Shown piece after piece: positions 60,172-64,000 of a stretch of DNA of 64,000 bases. The stretch spans positions 84,428 through 148,427 of the forward strand of contig NZ_BDJL01000055.1 of assembly GCF_001950325.1 (NCBI RefSeq), given 5' to 3'. A program made the position numbers and the translations under genes. This DNA comes from Carboxydothermus islandicus. Its GTDB lineage: Bacteria > Bacillota > Z-2901 > Carboxydothermales > Carboxydothermaceae. Within the stretch, counting starts at the first letter, position 1. Each line of letters starts with the position of its first letter. The notes beneath the pieces are model-generated. The model was not told the origin of the DNA and did not search any database. It worked only from the letters and a program-made list of their open reading frames with translations.

Positions 60172-60591
60172 TTACCCCTGCTGTTCTTTAATTTTTAATA
60201 ACATTTTTTCCAGCTCCGCAAGTTTCTGCGGATCCTTCTCTACCTTTTTCAAAAAATGGGTAAAAGCAGGTTCGGCAAACTCTTCAAAAAGTCCATCCAC
60301 TACCGTTTCGGCAACTTTATTATAAAATTCATCCCGGCTTACCGCCGGCGTATAAGAATGGGCAAGCCCAATGCTTTTTTTGATTAAAAGTCCCTTATCG
60401 GCAAGCCTGCCCATGATGGTCAAAATAGTGGTATAGGCAAGCTTTTTCTCTTGATTGATAAGCTGGTGAACGTCCTTTACCGTTGCTTCCCCTAAATCCC
60501 AGATAATTTCCATAACTCTTGCTTCTAATTCGCCTAAAACCTTGGCCACACCCTTATTCTGGGGTTTAAATTCCCCTTCTAACCAGCTCAT
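60172..60591 (-). CDS. BlaI/MecI/CopY-family transcriptional repressor
   Basis: 139 residues. A winged helix (about 20-85, LGELEARVMEIIWDLGEATVKDVH and YTTILTIMGRLADKGLL) and a C-terminal dimerisation helix. No beta-lactamase gene is near. The TACA-N3-TGTA operator at 59164-59176 in front of the ABC/DUF2318 unit is the likely target, making a metal- or envelope-stress switch likely. Confidence 0.9.
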   Translation of the reverse strand: MSWLEGEFKPQNKGVAKVLGELEARVMEIIWDLGEATVKDVHQLINQEKKLAYTTILTIMGRLADKGLLIKKSIGLAHSYTPAVSRDEFYNKVAETVVDGLFEEFAEPAFTHFLKKVEKDPQKLAELEKMLLKIKEQQG

Positions 60592-61050
60592 TTAAATCTC
60601 CCCTTCCTTTTTGGGCGCACAATTTCTGCAAAAACCATAAATTTTTAACTGGTGATTGGTTACAACAAAACCTTTATTTTTATATACTTCCCTTTCCAGT
60701 TCCTCCAATAAATCTTCCTCAATCTCTTCAATTTTTCCACAATTTAAACATATTAAATGATGATGCTGGTGCGATTTACTTTCAAGAAGCTCAAATTCAT
60801 ATCTTTTGCGGCCATCACCAAAATCCATACAGTGCACCAATCCTAAAGAATATAAAATTTCAAGGGTGCGGTAGACGGTAGCCAAACCAATTTCCGGAGA
60901 TTTTTCTTTAACAAGCCCTAAAATTTCTTCCGCACTTAAATGCTTATCCTGGTTTTCAATTAATACCCGCAAGATTTCTTCCCGCTGCGGAGTAAGCTTA
61001 TAATCACTTTCACGAAGTTTTTTTCCCACTTGACTTAAGATGCTCTCCAT
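60592..61050 (-). CDS. Fur-family metalloregulator
   Basis: 152 residues. Winged helix (about 1-85, LTPQREEILRVL and ATVYRTLEILYSLGLV), metal site HQHHHLICLNCGKIEEIE (about 92-109) and a zinc-type CRNC near the end. Fur, Zur or PerR subtypes cannot be told from sequence alone. It precedes BlaI by one base, so both regulators share a transcript beside the transport module. Confidence 0.9.
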   Translation of the reverse strand: MESILSQVGKKLRESDYKLTPQREEILRVLIENQDKHLSAEEILGLVKEKSPEIGLATVYRTLEILYSLGLVHCMDFGDGRKRYEFELLESKSHQHHHLICLNCGKIEEIEEDLLEELEREVYKNKGFVVTNHQLKIYGFCRNCAPKKEGEI

Positions 61051-61090
61051 AAAACCCGTCCTTTTTCTTAAAACTTTATCTTATTTTTGA

Positions 61091-61327
61091 TTATTTTTGT
61101 TCATTGACAGTATTTTCATCAAATCCAATAAATAACCCCCAAAAATCAATAATAAAATATAAAACACCCCAAAAAAGCACGGCACCACTCAACATGTGCC
61201 AGAGAGAATACTTAATATAAAGATAATACATAAGGTAACTGTAGCCTACTATTAAAAGTAGCCCAACCCCCCAGCTGATAAACGCAATAGCCATTCTTTT
61301 TAAAACAATCTTCAAGAGGTGGTGCAT
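61091..61327 (-). CDS. Small membrane protein of unknown function
   Basis: 78 residues with two or three hydrophobic segments (about 12-32 and 42-65) and an acidic tail (DENTVNEQK). Not recognised. It lies between the dacF terminator and fur and could be the first gene of the fur-blaI-M56 unit. Confidence 0.55.
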   Translation of the reverse strand: MHHLLKIVLKRMAIAFISWGVGLLLIVGYSYLMYYLYIKYSLWHMLSGAVLFWGVLYFIIDFWGLFIGFDENTVNEQK

Positions 61328-61342
61328 TAACTACCTACCCCC

Positions 61343-61377
61343 AAAAAGAAAAGCCAAAGACTTAATACTTTGGCTTT
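61343..61377 (-). terminator. Terminator with the dacF stop codon in its loop
   Basis: AAAGCCAAAG and CTTTGGCTTT (61350-61359 and 61368-61377), 8-base loop with TAA (61362-61364), then a T-rich tail on the minus strand. Confidence 0.88.
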
Positions 61378-62537
61378 ATTCTACCATATCTTTTAATAAA
61401 TTGAAAAGTTAAAAGTAATCCCGCTAAAAAAAGAATCCCGGGATAAATTAACTTTCTTTTGCTGTATGTAAGGGTCGGCTCTACGGAATTAAAGGCAACT
61501 AAGTTTACTTCCCCAACAACCTTTTCCTTTTCCTTTACTACAATCTTCCCTACCTTCTGGCCCGCTTTTACCGGAGCCTGGAGCTTTACCACCTCTTTTT
61601 GATAATCAAACTGAGGTTCCTGGCCCCGTTTAACAGTATCATACAGGTCTTCTGCTGCTATAAGTTTTACCGGCTCTTTGCCCCCTGCCACCTCTACCTT
61701 CCCAAATTCCTGCCCTTTAGAAATGAGTTTTACTGTTTTAAAATTATTAAATGCGTAATCTAAAAGTTTTTTCGCATCATCATAAACATTTCTTCCTTCA
61801 CTACCTAAAATAACAGCAATAAATTCGTCTCCATTTCGCTCTGCTGAAGCCACCAGGCATTGCCGGGCTTTTATAGTGTATCCGGTCTTAATGCCATTGG
61901 CCCCCTCATAACGCCATAAAAGTTTATTATGGTTAATTAAAAGCCGCAAATATTTTGGATCTCTATCGATAACCTTGGTTTTGGTAGCCACAATCTCCCG
62001 AAATTTGGGATTTAACATTGCTTCCCGCGCAATAAGCGCTAAATCATAAGCGGTGGTATAGTGGTCATCGTTGGGAAGGCCATTGGGATTGACAAAATGG
62101 GTATTTTTTGCCCCTAATTTCCTGGCCTTATCATTCATTTCCTGCACAAAAGTTGCCACATCACCACCAATATATTTGGCCACCGCTATCGCCGAATCGT
62201 TGGCAGAATTAAGCATAATCGAATATAATAAATCTTCCAAGCTTAATTGTTCCCCGGGATTTAGCCAGATGGCCGAGCCTTCAACATAACACGCTTCTTT
62301 ATCGATATAAACCCTGTCGGATAAATTTCCTTTTTCCAGAGCAATTAAGGTAGTCATTATTTTGGTAGTGCTTGCTGGATACATTTTTTGGTCGGCATTT
62401 TTAAAATAAACAAACTTTCCGGAATAAACATTTATAACCGCTGCAGCCCGGCCAACAATTTGTGGCTCTTCTGCCAGTGCTATAGTTTTCAGGCATAAAA
62501 GCAGGATAAAAAAAGCAAAAAATTTTATTGCTTTCAT
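61362..62537 (-). CDS. dacF: D-alanyl-D-alanine carboxypeptidase (DacF-like)
   Basis: 391 residues. Signal peptide (1-22), S11 family transpeptidase-like domain with S56-T-T-K59, S111-A-N113 and KTG (NGIKTGYT), PBP5 C-terminal domain (about 270-350) and a C-terminal membrane anchor. It trims the pentapeptide in the cell wall; DacF-type enzymes adjust cortex crosslinks in spore-formers. Promoter at 62568-62597. Confidence 0.93.
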   Translation of the reverse strand: MKAIKFFAFFILLLCLKTIALAEEPQIVGRAAAVINVYSGKFVYFKNADQKMYPASTTKIMTTLIALEKGNLSDRVYIDKEACYVEGSAIWLNPGEQLSLEDLLYSIMLNSANDSAIAVAKYIGGDVATFVQEMNDKARKLGAKNTHFVNPNGLPNDDHYTTAYDLALIAREAMLNPKFREIVATKTKVIDRDPKYLRLLINHNKLLWRYEGANGIKTGYTIKARQCLVASAERNGDEFIAVILGSEGRNVYDDAKKLLDYAFNNFKTVKLISKGQEFGKVEVAGGKEPVKLIAAEDLYDTVKRGQEPQFDYQKEVVKLQAPVKAGQKVGKIVVKEKEKVVGEVNLVAFNSVEPTLTYSKRKLIYPGILFLAGLLLTFQFIKRYGRIKPKY

Positions 62538-62567
62538 CTCATCCCTCGTCTAAAAAGTCTCTTTTTT

Positions 62568-62597
62568 AATATAACCGCCAACCTTAGTTCAAGTCAA
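62568..62597 (-). promoter_or_regulatory. dacF promoter
   Basis: -35 TTGACT (62592-62597), 18-bp spacer, -10 TATATT (62568-62573) on the minus strand. It is sigma-A-like rather than sigma-F. Confidence 0.55.
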
Positions 62598-62613
62598 GGA
62601 AAGAAATAAACCT

Positions 62614-62943
62614 TTACTTTGCTTTAGTACCATAAAAATGCACATCCACATCCAGGGTAAAACATAATCCTTTGGGTAAAACCTCTAAAATTTGGGGGAG
62701 AACTTTTTGAATATTCTCCTCGCTATCGACCACATCAATTATCAACGGTAGATCTGCGGAAAGTTCAAGTAATTTCGTTCCATGAATTATGCCATCGGCT
62801 CCATATCCCATAATACCCCTGCTCACCGTTGCTCCGGCTATTTTATTTTCTTTTAAAATTTTTATTATTAGCTGAACCACATTTTTCCCATCATGTTTGG
62901 TTGCTTCACCCACATAAATTTTGAGTAATTTTGCCTTACTCAT
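62614..62943 (-). CDS. DUF190 family protein
   Basis: 109 residues with a PII-like ferredoxin fold (KLLKIYVGEATKHDG, then VSRGIMGYGADGIIHG). DUF190 genes very often sit with crcB, as here, and probably sense nucleotides or regulate the channel. It shares its transcript with the two fluoride channel genes and starts one base before them ends. Confidence 0.88.
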   Translation of the reverse strand: MSKAKLLKIYVGEATKHDGKNVVQLIIKILKENKIAGATVSRGIMGYGADGIIHGTKLLELSADLPLIIDVVDSEENIQKVLPQILEVLPKGLCFTLDVDVHFYGTKAK

Positions 62944-63315
62944 TTAAACGCCTCCCTCAAAAAAATTTGCTAACCCCATCCCCGCAGCAAAGAAAACTAC
63001 CCCGGTGAATATTGATGTAAGTAAATAATTCACGTTTTTCCAAAACAACCCTTTTTCCATAAGAAAAATTGCCTCATAAATATAAGTAGAAAAAGTCGTA
63101 AATCCCCCAAAAAAACCTGTACCGAGTAAAAGCCATATTACTTGATTTAATTTTAACCCGTATAATAAACCAAGGCCAAAGGAACCAATTAAATTTATTA
63201 AAAACGTCGCCAATGGCCAATCCCCCTGGTAGCGTTCCCCTATTTTTTTAGTTAAGGTAAAACGTAAAACAGCACCCATACTACCACCAAAACCAATCAA
63301 GATTAAATCTATCAT
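62944..63315 (-). CDS. crcB: Fluoride channel FluC/CrcB, second copy
   Basis: 123 residues with four membrane helices. The family marks are GGSMGAVLRF, TFLINLIGSFGLG and GFFGGFTTFSTYIYE, including the Phe-box and the Thr-Thr-Phe-Ser track. Two non-identical CrcB genes in tandem suggest a heterodimeric fluoride exporter. Under riboswitch control. Confidence 0.94.
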   Translation of the reverse strand: MIDLILIGFGGSMGAVLRFTLTKKIGERYQGDWPLATFLINLIGSFGLGLLYGLKLNQVIWLLLGTGFFGGFTTFSTYIYEAIFLMEKGLFWKNVNYLLTSIFTGVVFFAAGMGLANFFEGGV

Positions 63316-63738
63316 TTACCCCTCATCCTTTACATTTATATTTAAATTAGCCAGATAAAGGGCCAGAGCTCTCCCTAATATACCGGTAAAAAAGCCGCCA
63401 CCAAGGGATAAAACAATATAGCCAAATCCAACGAAGAACTTTCCCTGAGTTAATAGAACATAAGTTTCCTTGGCTAAAGTTGAAAAAGTAGTAAACGCCC
63501 CTAAAAAACCGGAAGTAATTCCTAAACGCACCGTATCACTTATATTAACCTTTTCTAAAAATATGGTCGTTAAGAACAGCAGAAAAAAACTTCCTAAAAG
63601 ATTAATGGTTAATGTACCAACCGGGAAAATATTAGCAACAATAATTTTGCCAATTAGGTCTCTAATCACTGCACCAAAAAAACCACCTATAGCAACAGCT
63701 ATGTAGTTCATTTCCGCACCCCCTTTTTTTGGTTGCAA
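63316..63738 (-). CDS. crcB: Fluoride channel FluC/CrcB, first copy
   Basis: 140 residues with four helices: GGFFGAVIRDLIG, TLTINLLGSFFLLF and GFLGAFTTFSTLAKE. The first in-frame ATG lies at 63709-63711 (MNYIAV), with AAAGGGGGTGCGGAA before it; the reading frame extends 9 codons further to ATG-less TTG 63738, which I consider unlikely. First gene after the fluoride riboswitch. Confidence 0.93.
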   Translation of the reverse strand: MQPKKGGAEMNYIAVAIGGFFGAVIRDLIGKIIVANIFPVGTLTINLLGSFFLLFLTTIFLEKVNISDTVRLGITSGFLGAFTTFSTLAKETYVLLTQGKFFVGFGYIVLSLGGGFFTGILGRALALYLANLNINVKDEG

Positions 63739-63781
63739 AATAAGAAAGCTCCTACCTTTAATTAACCAAAAAGGTAGGAGC
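63737..63781 (-). terminator. Expression-platform terminator of the fluoride riboswitch
   Basis: GCTCCTACCTTT (minus strand 63781-63770) and AAAGGTAGGAGC (63759-63748) form a 12-bp stem, then a T-rich tail (63747-63737). The 5' arm shares bases with the aptamer's 3' end, so fluoride binding and termination are mutually exclusive. Confidence 0.85.
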
Positions 63782-63822
63782 CATTAGCCTTTAAGGCGTT
63801 TCTGGCGAGCCCCATCGCCAAA
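63770..63822 (-). ncRNA. Fluoride riboswitch (crcB motif)
   Basis: The minus strand reads GGCGATGGGGCTCGCC (63819-63804), then AACGCC (63800-63795), then GGCTAATGGCTCCTACC (63789-63773). These match the conserved core of the crcB RNA (GGCGAUGG, CGCC and GCUGAUGRCUCCUAC). Fluoride would stabilise this fold, free the downstream genes from the terminator and switch on CrcB export. Confidence 0.93.
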
Positions 63823-63834
63823 TTCTTTGTCATT

Positions 63835-63863
63835 ATTTTAAAATTTCAATGCAGAATTGTCAA
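63835..63863 (-). promoter_or_regulatory. Promoter of the fluoride-riboswitch operon
   Basis: -35 TTGACA (63858-63863), 17-bp spacer, -10 TAAAAT (63835-63840), transcription starting about 8 bases before the riboswitch core. Confidence 0.85.
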
Positions 63864-64000
63864 GGTAATTACCATAAATTATGCTTTTTGCTTTGTAAGC
63901 TTTTTTTTGCTTTTAAGTTATTAACCAGGCACTCTCATAGAGTAATTTTACCGTTTTATATTGAACAATCTTTTAATGAGTATAATTTTCTCTCTAAATT
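63864..64000. other. AT-rich end of window, no gene seen
   Basis: 137 bases beyond the riboswitch promoter hold no open frame of useful length. A plus-strand TATAAT at 63981-63986 could be a -10 for a gene outside the window, but its -35 is poor. Confidence 0.4.

Noticed and set aside
63969..63986. Plus-strand TATAAT at the window end
   Set aside because: No acceptable -35 at 16-18 bp and no gene to which it can be tied inside the window.
1..64000. CRISPR arrays, tRNA/rRNA genes, transposases, prophage
   Set aside because: No regularly spaced repeats, cloverleaf-like sequences, rRNA motifs or mobile-element proteins were seen on either strand.

Overview
The window reads as a low-to-moderate GC, endospore-forming anaerobic Firmicute close to Carboxydothermus or Moorella-type clostridia. 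The reasons are an intact sporulation block (spoIIGA, sigE, sigG, spoIIR, ylmC), an oxygen-sensitive class III ribonucleotide reductase with its NrdR repressor, a selenocysteine-containing SelD, an acetate symporter, Fe-S/flavin redox proteins and strong AGGAGG ribosome-binding sites with frequent GTG/TTG starts. The genus is inference; the physiology follows from the genes. No rRNA, tRNA, insertion sequence, prophage or CRISPR array was seen.

Layout. 1-10153 is a carbon/redox region: a cut-off Fe-S (CCG-domain) protein, an OFA-type MFS transporter, an acetate symporter pair (DUF485 + ActP-like), the divergent cNMP/CBS/DUF294 protein with a DEDDh exonuclease, and a 1015-residue FAD/Fe-S/CCG fusion with a methionine-rich tail. 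10207-19644 is one tight minus-strand operon that starts at an RNA-processing metallo-beta-lactamase and runs through pgeF, phoP-phoR-phoU, an HlyD-like protein, ylmE, sepF, proC, yggT, ylmH and divIVA to a bidirectional terminator. 19726-22715 is nrdR-nrdD-nrdG behind a promoter with two NrdR boxes 32 bp apart. 22829-26090 is the sporulation block, with a spoIIG-type long-spacer promoter and a sigma-F/G-type promoter. 26180-27211 is selD, read through an in-frame TGA.

28121-48244 is a complete division and cell wall (dcw) cluster transcribed on the minus strand: mraZ, rsmH, ftsL, PASTA-PBP, murE, murF, mraY, murD, ftsW, murG, murC, murB, murA, ftsQ, two DUF881 genes, sbp, ftsA, ftsZ. It is preceded by a 10-bp-phased MraZ operator and a CRP-type palindrome. 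48383-55525 holds metabolic and regulatory singles: a PHP phosphatase, a MetE/UROD-like protein, a quinate-dehydrogenase-like protein with no standard start, sfsA, a patatin, an Fe-S flavoprotein, a YdcF-like protein and an ACT-PAS-sigma54 activator. 55593-61050 is a metal-transport-like module (two FtsX-type permeases, ATPase, DUF2318 protein) next to M56 protease, BlaI and Fur genes, with a BlaI-type operator at its promoter. 61362-63738 holds dacF and a fluoride-riboswitch-controlled crcB-crcB-DUF190 operon.

The least conventional points are the Fur/BlaI/M56/ABC-DUF2318 assembly, the recoded selD, the compact sporulation relay (sigG-spoIIR on one transcript beside spoIIGA-sigE), several stop codons buried inside terminator hairpins, and two genes that seem to use non-standard start codons.
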